From Niallia circulans (GTDB taxonomy: Bacteria > Bacillota > Bacilli > Bacillales > Cytobacillaceae): a stretch of 64,000 nucleotides of DNA. The position numbers were made by a program, and so were the translations under genes. Below the pieces are notes generated by a model that did no database searches, was not told the origin of the DNA, and was given only the letters and a program-made list of their open reading frames with translations. The stretch covers positions 1,154,001 through 1,218,000 of the forward strand of contig NZ_RIBP01000004.1 of assembly GCF_007273535.1 (NCBI RefSeq), given 5' to 3'. Below are positions 37,559 to 45,634 of the stretch, piece by piece (position 1 is the first letter of the stretch; the number at the start of each line of letters is the position of its first letter).

Positions 37559-38332
37559 TTAACCATTTTTACCTGACTCTATGGCTGTTAGGATGATGAA
37601 ATCTAACAAAATACTTAATGGAAATCTTGAGCTCATATCAAGATCACCGAGATAACAGTTTTGGATTTGAGCATGGAATGTTATATTAACTAAATCCTTT
37701 AGCCGGCTGCTTTTCCTGCCGATGATAGCAATTGTTTTTACGTTTCGTTCCTTTAATATTGCAGCGAACTCTAGTATATGAGCGGTTTCTCCACTATAGG
37801 AAACTAGTATTGCTAAGTCGTTGCTGGAAAGCCTCTTCGCAACACATCTTAGCTCGTCCCAATCTTCTCTGGCATTACAAATAGTTCCTGAAAACGTCAG
37901 CTTTCTAGCAGCGTCTATGCAAGTAGGCAGAGAAGCTCCTACGCCAAAAAATTCAATGAAGTTACTTTCATGTATAAAGGTAGCTGCCTTTTGTATTTGT
38001 GCTTCATTTATATGCTCAAGTGTCCATTCCATTTCCTGCTGAACCCGTTCCATATGGGAGGACAGGAAGCTTAATGAAGGCTTGTCGGCTTCATATAATT
38101 CCTGTTCGGAATCTCTATTTAAAGTATATTTCAAATCCTGAAAGCCGCTGAATCCAATGCGTTTGCATGTTCTGCTGATTGTCGCTGTTGAGATAAATAG
38201 ATTTTTTGCCAGCGCATTTAAGCTGGAATTGGCAATTTGCTCTGGATTTTCAATGATGTAGTCTAATACTTGTTTTTCTAATTGGCTCAGCTCGCCTTTG
38301 TATTGGGCGAGACGTTTTAAGAGGATTTTCAA
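37559..38332 (-). CDS. RpiR/MurR family transcription regulator
   Basis: Sugar-phosphate-responsive regulator with an N-terminal HTH (SLNALAKNLFISTATISRTC) and a C-terminal SIS domain (FIEFFGVGASLPTCIDA, LAILVSYSGETAHILE). Start choice is uncertain: the TTG at 38332 follows GGAG by nine bases and gives 257 residues, while a GTG at 38371 would add 13 residues without a good binding site. It lies upstream of malXY on the same strand and is its probable regulator. Confidence 0.82.
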   Translation of the reverse strand: MKILLKRLAQYKGELSQLEKQVLDYIIENPEQIANSSLNALAKNLFISTATISRTCKRIGFSGFQDLKYTLNRDSEQELYEADKPSLSFLSSHMERVQQEMEWTLEHINEAQIQKAATFIHESNFIEFFGVGASLPTCIDAARKLTFSGTICNAREDWDELRCVAKRLSSNDLAILVSYSGETAHILEFAAILKERNVKTIAIIGRKSSRLKDLVNITFHAQIQNCYLGDLDMSSRFPLSILLDFIILTAIESGKNG

Positions 38333-38446
38333 ACTGTTCAGCTCCAGCACTTTATTAGGAGGATAAACCACCCTGAAGTATACGCTTTCCCTTTTTATTA
38401 TAAGGCCAATTAGTGAAAAAAAGTACTTAAGCTTATGATAGGAAAT

Positions 38447-38474
38447 AAGCCGGAACCTAGTAGGATTCCGGCTT
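38447..38474. terminator. Hairpin after the amidohydrolase gene
   Basis: AAGCCGGAA pairs perfectly with TTCCGGCTT and the loop closes further with CCTA/TAGG. The T-run on the minus strand is weak, so termination may be partial. Confidence 0.6.
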
Positions 38475-38484
38475 GTAGATAATA

Positions 38485-39897
38485 TTACCTCGATGCTGCT
38501 GGCTGCACATCATCTGGGATAGGACAGACATAACCACTGTCGCCAACAGCCTGCTTAAGCTCATCTGCTGCTTTAAGCAGAAGCTCTGGCTCCTCCAGTA
38601 CTTTTACAGCAGTTAGGAACAGGATTTTTGCAACTTGTAAAGTTCCTTTATGCGCAATACTAGATTTTCCTTGTGCCACTAGCTGCCAAGTATGAAATGG
38701 CGTACCAAGAGCACATGTTGTGACATTACATTGTGCAGTTGGTGTTACCCAGCTGACATCTGCTACATCTGTTGAGCCTGACATGAGTGAGACTGTCTCA
38801 TCATATGCAAGAACATCCTCAAACAAAGGGGTGCTGCGATCTGTTATGCCGATTAAAGAGTTATATGCTTCATTAAGCTCTTCCTTGCTAAAAGTTGTTT
38901 GAATATCCTCGGCAAATTGCTTTTCTTCTCCTGTGAACTTTGTTGGGCCTACCTCGAGCATAGCCTCTTGCATGGCTAAATTGAGCGTATTGCTCGGAAT
39001 ATAGTTCGAACATGCTTTATCTATAACGATCTCCAGCTCTGTCCCTGTCATTAATGCAGCACCTCTTGCTACATCCTTTACTCTTTCGAATAATTCAATA
39101 ACAGTATCTGTTTGCGGAGCACGTATTAAGTAAAGCACTTCTGCAAAGCCTTGTACGACATTTGGAGAAAGCCCGCCTGAATTGGTGATGGCATAATGGA
39201 TGCGCGCTTGATCAATAATATGCTCTCTTAAATAATTGGAGCCGATATTCATCAGTTCAACTGCGTCAAGGGCGCTTCTGCCTAAGTGAGGGGAACCTGC
39301 AGCATGTGAGCTTTTTCCTTTAAAACGGAAATACACTTGGATATTAGCAAGTGAGCTCGTGTTCATTACAGAGGTAATACCGCTTGGATGCCATGTTAAT
39401 GCACAATCTACATCGTCAAACGCTCCTGCGCGGACCATAAATGTTTTTCCTGATCCGCCTTCTTCTCCTGGGCAACCATAGAATCGGATGGTGCAAGGGA
39501 TATTATTTTCGACAATAAAATTTTTAAGTCCTACGGCAGCAGCGAGGGCTCCTGTGCCAAGGAGATTATGCCCGCATCCATGTCCGTTACCGTTTTGGAC
39601 GAGAGGGTTTTGATTGGCTGTTCCTGCTTCCTGACTTAATCCAGATAAAGCATCAAATTCGCCGAGGAAAGCGATAATCGGTTTTCCAGAACCGTATTCT
39701 GCAATAAAGGCAGTCTCCATTCCGCCGATATTTTCGTTAATCGTAAAGTCTTCTTCTTGTATTGCTGTTCTTAAGTAAGCAGCAGATGCGTATTCCTCGA
39801 ATCTTGTCTCTGGATGGTCCCAAATATAATCACTTATTGTGCTCCATTTTGATTTTGTTTCCTCTAAATAATCGGTAATCCAATACAAGTTACTCAT
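38485..39897 (-). CDS. M20 family amidohydrolase (AbgB-like)
   Basis: Zinc peptidase of 470 residues that probably hydrolyses an N-acyl or aminobenzoyl-glutamate type amide. Metal-ligand motifs are GEFDALSGL, NGHGCGHNLLG, CPGEEGGSGK and TWHPSG, with KSSHAAGSPHLGRSALDA in the lid domain. The length and motifs resemble AbgB rather than shorter carboxypeptidases. The ATG at 39897 follows AAAGGAGGATG. A TnrA-like box lies upstream, which suggests a role in nitrogen scavenging. Confidence 0.85.
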   Translation of the reverse strand: MSNLYWITDYLEETKSKWSTISDYIWDHPETRFEEYASAAYLRTAIQEEDFTINENIGGMETAFIAEYGSGKPIIAFLGEFDALSGLSQEAGTANQNPLVQNGNGHGCGHNLLGTGALAAAVGLKNFIVENNIPCTIRFYGCPGEEGGSGKTFMVRAGAFDDVDCALTWHPSGITSVMNTSSLANIQVYFRFKGKSSHAAGSPHLGRSALDAVELMNIGSNYLREHIIDQARIHYAITNSGGLSPNVVQGFAEVLYLIRAPQTDTVIELFERVKDVARGAALMTGTELEIVIDKACSNYIPSNTLNLAMQEAMLEVGPTKFTGEEKQFAEDIQTTFSKEELNEAYNSLIGITDRSTPLFEDVLAYDETVSLMSGSTDVADVSWVTPTAQCNVTTCALGTPFHTWQLVAQGKSSIAHKGTLQVAKILFLTAVKVLEEPELLLKAADELKQAVGDSGYVCPIPDDVQPAASR

Positions 39898-39950
39898 TCA
39901 AACATCCTCCTTTTAATAAAAAATTTAAAAAATTTAGACATTTACTTGCA

Positions 39951-39993
39951 GTTATAGCTTTCATCCATTAAAATAACGTTAGATTTCCTAACA
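39951..39993 (-). promoter_or_regulatory. Amidohydrolase promoter with TnrA-like box
   Basis: On the minus strand TGTTAGGAAATCTAACG (39993-39977) fits the TnrA/GlnR consensus TGTNANAWWWTNTNACA at all but two fixed positions. TATAAC (39956-39951) lies 20 bases further on as a possible -10. This suggests nitrogen-limitation control; the arrangement is inferred. Confidence 0.5.
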
Positions 39994-40045
39994 TATGCAA
40001 GAGAGATTAATGGCGTGATTTCTATACATATTCATATATATGGAT

Positions 40046-40100
40046 AAAATAAAAATCCATTACAAGCATAACCTGTATTTTCAAGCTGCCTGCAATGGAT
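40046..40100 (-). terminator. Terminator of the 45-residue gene
   Basis: On the minus strand a 13-bp stem pairs ATCCATTGCAGGC with GCTTGTAATGGAT (two G-T pairs), followed by TTTTTATTTT. It begins 18 bases after the stop of the small gene. Confidence 0.75.
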
Positions 40101-40118
40101 AAATCTATTTATGTGAAA

Positions 40119-40256
40119 TTAGCTGTTTTGAATAATACGAAGAATATCATGGGCGTTGTCTCCTGCGACTGCTGCGAAGTTTTCCCATATCTCATCACGA
40201 AGAAGGTCGATCTCGACAATTTTTTTTGCTAATTCGATTGCTTCTTTGTTGATCAT
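40119..40256 (-). CDS. 45-residue protein of unknown function
   Basis: Reads MINKEAIELAKKIVEIDLL, continues RDEIWENFAAVAGDNAH and ends DILRIIQNS. It is acidic and likely helical. The ATG is nine bases after AAAGGAG. Its own terminator follows, and it lies between divergent nitrogen-related genes, so it looks like a real monocistronic gene. I do not recognise the family. There is no signal peptide, membrane segment or cysteine motif. It may be a small regulator or sporulation-related protein, but nothing in the sequence shows which. Confidence 0.7.
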   Translation of the reverse strand: MINKEAIELAKKIVEIDLLRDEIWENFAAVAGDNAHDILRIIQNS

Positions 40257-40407
40257 TGCATATAGCTCCTTTCAGTGTTAAATTATCCATTCTCCTCAGA
40301 TTAAGCAAAAGAAAAAATATTTATCGACTATATATAAGTATTCTAAAAGATTTTTTCTAAAAAAACATCTATATTGTCAGGTATTCTTACCCATTTTTTG
40401 AATTTTA

Positions 40408-40459
40408 CGTTAGATTATATGACAAGAATCAATTCTGTTTTGCGAAATCGTATTATAAT
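40408..40459 (+). promoter_or_regulatory. tnrA promoter with TnrA box
   Basis: CGTTAGATTATATGACA at 40408-40424 matches TGTNANAWWWTNTNACA except for the first base. TATAAT at 40454-40459 is the likely -10, placing the box centre near -50. That is the position from which TnrA activates its own gene in B. subtilis. Confidence 0.75.
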
Positions 40460-40504
40460 TACGTTAATGATAGAAATCATTACTTCATGAGGTGAGATGA
40501 TAAT

Positions 40505-40831
40505 ATGGATCATGAGCCATCCTACAAAAAAAGGAAAGTAATCACGATTGGTGTTGTTAGTGAATTGACTGGTTTGACAGAAAGGCAAATTCGTTATTAT
40601 GAACAAAGAAAACTTATTTTTCCTGAAAGGCCTGAAAGAGGGAATCGTAAATATTCCTTTTCAGATGTGGAACGGTTAATTGAGATTGCCAACAAGCGAG
40701 AAGAAGGAGTAAGGACCCACGAAATTCGCCAGGAAATAATAAAGAAAACCCGTGAAGAGGAAGAGCGTAAAATAAAAAAACAAATGTTACGCGGTCAAAT
40801 AAACGCCAGGTTTGGTATCCAAAAAGATTGA
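40505..40831 (+). CDS. tnrA: TnrA nitrogen transcription regulator
   Basis: MerR-family global nitrogen regulator. 108 residues with the winged helix VSELTGLTERQIRYYEQRKLIFPERPERGNRKYSF (given in parts: HTH TERQIRYYEQRK, wing ERGNRKYSF) and a C-terminal tail ending RGQINARFGIQKD, which in TnrA binds feedback-inhibited glutamine synthetase. The tail distinguishes it from GlnR. No glnA is adjacent, also as for tnrA. A TnrA box precedes it, and the ATG follows GAGGTGAG. Confidence 0.92.
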   Translation: MDHEPSYKKRKVITIGVVSELTGLTERQIRYYEQRKLIFPERPERGNRKYSFSDVERLIEIANKREEGVRTHEIRQEIIKKTREEEERKIKKQMLRGQINARFGIQKD

Positions 40832-40875
40832 GCAAGCAAGCTTAGTAACTCCATATAATAAGCCTCGGGTAAGTG

Positions 40876-40904
40876 AAAGTCCTTTTTAATTAAAGGGCTT
40901 TTTT
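40876..40904 (+). terminator. tnrA terminator
   Basis: AGTCCTTT pairs with AAAGGGCT (one G-T pair), followed by six T. Confidence 0.75.
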
Positions 40905-41032
40905 ATATGGTTACATACAGGAAATCTTAAGCGATATCTAGATTCTTCTATTGATTATAGGTGTTCTTCTCATATAAACTGGTAGTTGGTAAAAGATAAC
41001 TTCAAAGATTGTTCAATTAATGGAGAGTTGGC

Positions 41033-41797
41033 ATGGACTATATATCCAAGGAAAAAACGTATGAAATTATAGAGGTTTGTTTGCTTGCTGGGCGAATAAT
41101 GCTAAAAAACGGTGCGGAAACGTACAGAGTGGAAGACACGATGACGCGTATTGCAAAAGCATATGGAGTAGAGGATTCAGACAGCTTTGTTACACCTACT
41201 GGTATCATTTTTTCTTTAGAGGGCCAGGAACCGACAAAAACAAAGCTGATTAGGATTATTGAACGGACAACTAACCTGGAGAAAGTAATGAAGGTTAATG
41301 ATGTTTCAAGAAAAATCAGTGTCGGAAATATCCCTTTACAAGAGGCGTATCATCTTTTAAAAGATATCGATAAGGAAAGCAAGACATATTCAGATTTGGC
41401 ACAAGTTATTGCTGCTGCCATAGCAAGCGGCTGCTTTCTCATCATGTTTCAAGGAATATGGCAGGATTTTCTTGCGGCTGTTATTGCAGGTGGTGCAGGC
41501 TTTTTATGCTCTGTGTATTTTCACCGCGTTGTCCAAATTAAGTTTTTCGCGGAATTTTTAGCAGCTGTGCTCATTGGTCTTATTGCTTTTGGCTCCGTTC
41601 ATATCGGCTTTGGCGCACAAACAGATAAGATTATTATTGGCTCGGTCATGCCGTTAGTGCCAGGGTTACTAATTACAAATGCTGTCAGGGACTTAATGGC
41701 AGGCCACTTAGTTTCTGGAATATCAAAAGGCGCAGAGGCGTTCTTAACAGCTTTTGCAATTGGGTCAGGAATTGCGGTTGTATTCGTAGTATTTTAA
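41033..41797 (+). CDS. Threonine/serine exporter family, large subunit (YjjP-like)
   Basis: 254 residues. The N-terminal half is a soluble domain with MLKNGAETYRVEDTMTRI and FVTPTGI, and the C-terminal half has about five membrane segments with GSVMPLVPGLLITNAVRDLMAGH. This matches the N-terminal part of ThrE proteins, which is encoded separately in many bacteria. The second half follows 12 bases later. Together they probably export threonine, serine or a small carboxylate. Confidence 0.87.
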   Translation: MDYISKEKTYEIIEVCLLAGRIMLKNGAETYRVEDTMTRIAKAYGVEDSDSFVTPTGIIFSLEGQEPTKTKLIRIIERTTNLEKVMKVNDVSRKISVGNIPLQEAYHLLKDIDKESKTYSDLAQVIAAAIASGCFLIMFQGIWQDFLAAVIAGGAGFLCSVYFHRVVQIKFFAEFLAAVLIGLIAFGSVHIGFGAQTDKIIIGSVMPLVPGLLITNAVRDLMAGHLVSGISKGAEAFLTAFAIGSGIAVVFVVF

Positions 41798-41809
41798 GGA
41801 GAATAGAAT

Positions 41810-42265
41810 ATGTGGGAATTAATAGAACAAGCAATTACAAGCTTCATTGCATCCTTTGCCTTCGCAATGATTTTCCACACACCGCCAAAACTGCTAGTGA
41901 AATGCGGATTTATCGGGATGCTCGGCTGGGTAGCCTATTGGGGCTCTGTCTCTTTGCACATTGATGAGGTGCCAGCAACAATCATTGGTGCTTTTTTAGT
42001 GGCCGTACTTAGTCAAGTGTTCGCACGGCGGTATAAAACACCTGTCATCATTTTTTCGGTCGCAGGAATTATTCCTCTTGTACCAGGAGGGATGGCGTAT
42101 GATGCAATGAGAAAATTTGTGGAAAACGACTATTACTACGCTGTCAGCCTTGCTGCCAAAGCCTTTTTAATATCGGGATCTATTGCAATAGGATTAATGT
42201 TCTCTGAAGTAATCAATCAGTTAATGTATAAACGAAAAACTAGAAAAAGCAATGGAAGCATCTAA
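41810..42265 (+). CDS. Threonine/serine exporter family, small subunit (YjjB-like)
   Basis: 151 residues with four or five membrane segments and the motif GIIPLVPGGMAYDAM, which repeats the PLVPG motif of the partner subunit. It corresponds to the C-terminal domain of ThrE. It follows AAGGAG and is co-transcribed with the large subunit. Confidence 0.87.
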   Translation: MWELIEQAITSFIASFAFAMIFHTPPKLLVKCGFIGMLGWVAYWGSVSLHIDEVPATIIGAFLVAVLSQVFARRYKTPVIIFSVAGIIPLVPGGMAYDAMRKFVENDYYYAVSLAAKAFLISGSIAIGLMFSEVINQLMYKRKTRKSNGSI

Positions 42266-42287
42266 AAAGTGCTTCCATTGCTTTTTT
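42246..42287 (+). terminator. Terminator of the exporter operon
   Basis: AAGCAATGGAAGCA pairs perfectly with TGCTTCCATTGCTT, followed by a T-run. The left arm overlaps the end of the coding region. Confidence 0.92.
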
Positions 42288-42419
42288 TAGTTATGTAACA
42301 GGTTGTTCCTATAAAGTAACAAGTTCCATTCGATGTGACTAAGTACTAAATGCACAAGATGTATTTACTATGTATTGCAAGCGTTGTAACTTATAAATGT
42401 AAAGCAAAAGGGAACGGTG

Positions 42420-43175
42420 CTATTTCCCTTCATCCCTGTCAATTAAGGAGGATTGCATATAGTCAAAGGTTTCTTTTCCTAACCGTTCAATCAGAAACAT
42501 GACTGGTATTTGAGTCGTTAAATTGACATTTCCTAAATATTCCGTCGTTATATAATAGGCAAGGTTATAATCAGACATTTTGGCCAGCGAGCTGTCAGAA
42601 TGATTCGTCAAGCTTACGATGATGCTTCCGTCCTGCTTAAGGCGGTCAAGCTTTTCCATTGTTGACTTCGATTCGCCTGACACAGACAGCACGATCGTGA
42701 CACTGTCGGTTATATAGTGGCTATAAATTGGGAAATATGGGTCTTTAATATGAAGAGAAAATTTCTTAAGCCCAGAGAAGAATCTTGCGCCATATTCTGC
42801 AATTACACCTGAAGTGCCTGCACCGATAAAAATGACGATTTTCGCTTTTGCGACTACTTCGGCAATTTCTCTAATTTTAGTTTCATAGTTTGCTGATAGT
42901 GTTCTTTCAACAAAGTCGGAGACCGTTGTATATGTATTGTTTAAACGGTAGGTTTCTTCTTCTGCAAGATAATTTTTCAGGTGCACCTTGAATTCGGTGA
43001 AGCCATCGAAGCCAAGTTTTTTGCAAAAACGCAGTATGGTTGTTGTGGAGACATGAGTTTCAGTTGCGAGTTCCCGTATTCTCATATAGGTTACTTCACG
43101 GGAATTTTTCATGATGTAATTGTAAAGCTCGTATTCAAGATCAGAAAAAGTTTGAATCTGCTCATTTGTAAACAT
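42420..43175 (-). CDS. RpiR/MurR family transcription regulator
   Basis: 251 residues with an N-terminal HTH (ETHVSTTTILRFCKKLGFDG) and a SIS domain (VIFIGAGTSGVIAEYGARF, VTIVLSVSGESKSTMEKL). It is divergent from the GH4 gene, and the 111-base shared intergenic region is the likely operator location. It differs in sequence from the RpiR gene at 37.6 kb. The inducer is probably a phospho-beta-glucoside. Confidence 0.88.
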   Translation of the reverse strand: MFTNEQIQTFSDLEYELYNYIMKNSREVTYMRIRELATETHVSTTTILRFCKKLGFDGFTEFKVHLKNYLAEEETYRLNNTYTTVSDFVERTLSANYETKIREIAEVVAKAKIVIFIGAGTSGVIAEYGARFFSGLKKFSLHIKDPYFPIYSHYITDSVTIVLSVSGESKSTMEKLDRLKQDGSIIVSLTNHSDSSLAKMSDYNLAYYITTEYLGNVNLTTQIPVMFLIERLGKETFDYMQSSLIDRDEGK

Positions 43176-43286
43176 ATTAACACATCCATTAAAAAGATTT
43201 ACTCCAACTTAGATAATCTTATTATAACAAATTTAGAATTTGAAAAGGGTTGCACACCCAAAAATAAGAAAAAGGGGCGTTCGTAG

Positions 43287-44624
43287 ATGAGCAATGGAAT
43301 TAAGATTGTAACGATTGGCGGAGGATCAAGCTACACACCAGAACTTGTGGAAGGGTTTATTAAAAGATATGACTCCCTGCCAATACGTGAGCTTTGGCTT
43401 GTAGATATTCCAGAAGGACAAGAGAAGCTGGAGATTGTCGGTAACTTGGCGAAGCGTATGGTTAAAAAAGCAGGCTTGCCAATTGAAGTTCATTTAACAC
43501 TTGACCGTAGAGAGGCATTAAAAGATGCAGACTTCGTAACAACTCAATTCCGAGTTGGTTTATTGGCTGCAAGAGCAAAGGATGAAAGAATTCCTTTGAA
43601 ATATAATGTAATCGGACAAGAGACAAATGGGCCTGGCGGTCTTTTCAAAGGCTTGCGCACAATCCCTGTTATTCTTGATATTGTTAAAGACATGGAAGAG
43701 CTATGTCCAAATGCTTGGCTCATCAACTTTACAAACCCTGCAGGAATGGTGACAGAAGCAGTGCTTCGCCACAGCAACTGGAGAAGAATTGTTGGTTTGT
43801 GCAATGTTCCGATTTCAATCCAAATGAGTGTAGCTAAGCTTTTGGAAGTTGAACCTGAGCGTGTACATGTTGATTTTGCAGGGCTTAACCACATGGTATA
43901 TGGACTTCATGTATATCTTGACGGTAAAGATGTTACAAAAGAAGTGCTTGATGAAATGACATCCGGCAAGCATGCAAGTGCGACTATGCGTAATATTGCT
44001 GCAATTGACTGGGATCCAGACTTCATTAAGGCACTTGGGGCTATTCCATGCGGATACCACCGTTACTACTACAAGCAGGCACAAATGCTTGAGCATGAGC
44101 ACGAGGAAGCAGCAGAACAAGGTACACGTGCAGAGGTTGTGCAAAAGCTGGAAAAAGAGCTGTTTGAACTTTACAAGGATGAAAACCTTGATATTAAACC
44201 GCCACAGCTTGAAAAGCGCGGAGGAGCCTACTACAGTGATGCAGCCTGCAGTCTAATTGACTCTATGTACAATGACAAGCGTGACATCCAGCCTGTTAAT
44301 ACAATCAATAATGGTGCAATTGCCAGCATTCCAGATGAATCAGCAGTTGAGATCAGCAGTGTCATCACAAAAGACGGTCCTAAACCGATCTCTATCGGCG
44401 ACCTTCCTGTACCTGTCAGAGGCTTGGTACAACAAATCAAGTCCTTTGAGAGAGTAGCAGCAGAAGCAGCTGTGACAGGCGATTATGATAAAGCATTGCT
44501 TGCTTTGACAATCAACCCGCTGCTGCCGTCAGATAAAGTAGCAAAAGAAATCTTAAATGAAATGCTTGAAGCACATAAAGAGCATTTACCACAGTTCTTT
44601 AAAGAAAATAAAGTACTATCTTAA
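43287..44624 (+). CDS. licH: Glycoside hydrolase family 4, 6-phospho-beta-glucosidase
   Basis: NAD- and metal-dependent hydrolase of phosphorylated beta-glucosides such as cellobiose-6-phosphate. 445 residues with an N-terminal dinucleotide-binding motif VTIGGGSSYTPELVEG, the GH4 blocks GQETNGPGG and NFTNPAGMVTEAV, and metal-binding Cys and His in GLCNVPIS and GLNHMVYGL. The CNxP form is that of LicH/CelF/ChbF enzymes. No PTS is in the operon, so the substrate must come from a transporter elsewhere. The ATG follows AAAGGGGCG. Confidence 0.92.
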   Translation: MSNGIKIVTIGGGSSYTPELVEGFIKRYDSLPIRELWLVDIPEGQEKLEIVGNLAKRMVKKAGLPIEVHLTLDRREALKDADFVTTQFRVGLLAARAKDERIPLKYNVIGQETNGPGGLFKGLRTIPVILDIVKDMEELCPNAWLINFTNPAGMVTEAVLRHSNWRRIVGLCNVPISIQMSVAKLLEVEPERVHVDFAGLNHMVYGLHVYLDGKDVTKEVLDEMTSGKHASATMRNIAAIDWDPDFIKALGAIPCGYHRYYYKQAQMLEHEHEEAAEQGTRAEVVQKLEKELFELYKDENLDIKPPQLEKRGGAYYSDAACSLIDSMYNDKRDIQPVNTINNGAIASIPDESAVEISSVITKDGPKPISIGDLPVPVRGLVQQIKSFERVAAEAAVTGDYDKALLALTINPLLPSDKVAKEILNEMLEAHKEHLPQFFKENKVLS

Positions 44625-44639
44625 TAAATTGATAGCCAA

Positions 44640-44678
44640 AAAAGAGGAGTGTCCTAGAAGACGCTCCTCTTTTTTTTA
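44640..44678 (+). terminator. GH4 gene terminator
   Basis: AAGAGGAG and CTCCTCTT form the stem with an inner GTC/GAC, followed by eight T. Confidence 0.9.
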
Positions 44679-44805
44679 GAAAAAAACAAAAACGAACTAT
44701 TTTACTATATGAGTATGTTGGGAAAAGAGAAGGTATGTCCTATTTACTATTTTACATATAGGAAAATAAATGCATTTATGGATGTTCGTTGCCTTTATCC
44801 TTTAT

Positions 44806-44833
44806 TTGGATATTGAATTATGGTAATTATTAT
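44806..44833 (+). promoter_or_regulatory. Candidate promoter of the type VII secretion operon
   Basis: TTGGAT (44806-44811) and TATTAT (44828-44833) are 16 bases apart, about 75 bases before yukE. It is the best match in the 285-base gap, but the stretch is very AT-rich and chance matches are likely. Confidence 0.35.
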
Positions 44834-44909
44834 ATAGATGTTTGTTTTTTATTAGCTACATAGTAATAAAGAATGATAGCTAAAATTATTTTTAAAGGAG
44901 AGAGGAAAA

Positions 44910-45203
44910 ATGGCAGGAATCATTCGAGTAACTCCTGAAGAGCTTATTAGCATGTCAAATCGTTATGCAAGCGAGGGTAGTCAAGTTGGTGAACAAGTCA
45001 CTCGTTTAGATCAAATGATCCAAGAATTAGAAAGCATGTGGGAAGGTCAATCAAGCCAAGCGTTCAGTGAGCAATATCAATCACTTCGCCCTTCATTCCT
45101 TAAAATGCAGCAATTGCTTGAGGATATTTCCTCACAATTGAATAGCACAGCAAAAGCACTAGAAGATGCTGATGCACAAATTGCTAATCAAATTCGCGGC
45201 TAA
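44910..45203 (+). CDS. yukE: WXG100 secreted protein (EsxA/YukE)
   Basis: Small helical-hairpin substrate and component of the Ess/Yuk type VII secretion system. 97 residues with the WXG turn at Trp44 (SMWEGQSSQAF), opening MAGIIRVTPEEL and ending IANQIRG, very close to B. subtilis YukE. There is no classical signal peptide. The ATG follows AAAGGAGAGAGG. It is the first gene of the secretion operon, with a partial terminator behind it. Confidence 0.96.
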   Translation: MAGIIRVTPEELISMSNRYASEGSQVGEQVTRLDQMIQELESMWEGQSSQAFSEQYQSLRPSFLKMQQLLEDISSQLNSTAKALEDADAQIANQIRG

Positions 45204-45332
45204 GTGACTGAACTTAATATCGTTAGAGCTTAGAGCTTCTTCATGAGGTATTCATGATGGGTAACGAAATAATGGCGGATGTAGCTTTGAAAAAAGCCGT
45301 GTGTATATTAATAAACAAACTAAACCCTTGGA

Positions 45333-45367
45333 GGAGCGCTTGTATTCAAAGCGCTCCTTTATATTTT
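45333..45367 (+). terminator. Intra-operon hairpin between yukE and yukD
   Basis: A perfect 9-bp stem, GGAGCGCTT with AAGCGCTCC, has a 7-base loop and is followed by TTTATATTTT. The imperfect T-run suggests partial termination or 3'-end protection, which would make yukE mRNA more abundant than the machinery mRNA. Confidence 0.65.
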
Positions 45368-45380
45368 GAGGTGGAAAAAT

Positions 45381-45620
45381 ATGTATATAGAAGTAACAGT
45401 CGATTTACATAAGTACGATAAAGAAACAATCGACTTGCGTCTATCAGACTTCTACACAATAAAAAAATTGATTGACTTATCATGGCAGGTTTCACATATA
45501 GACAGCATCCCGAGATCAGGATATTGGGTGCGCGTTAAAAATAAACAAAAGGTATTCCCGGGAAATAGACGGTTGGCAGATGTGGGAATAACGTCTGGAG
45601 ATATTATTGAAATTTTATGA
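45381..45620 (+). CDS. yukD: Ubiquitin-like T7SS protein (EsaB/YukD)
   Basis: 79-residue cytoplasmic protein with a ubiquitin-like fold, needed for type VII secretion. It opens MYIEVTVDLHKYDKETIDL and ends LADVGITSGDIIEIL. The ATG at 45381 follows GAGGTGG; an upstream in-frame start at 45366 would add five residues and overlaps that site. It lies between yukE and yukC, as in B. subtilis. Confidence 0.93.
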   Translation: MYIEVTVDLHKYDKETIDLRLSDFYTIKKLIDLSWQVSHIDSIPRSGYWVRVKNKQKVFPGNRRLADVGITSGDIIEIL

Positions 45621-45634
45621 GGGTGGTATAGAAA

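Noticed and set aside
42366..42385. A cre-like TGCAAGCGTTGTAA downstream of the RpiR gene end
   Set aside because: It has only one mismatch but lies between convergent gene ends with no promoter to control.
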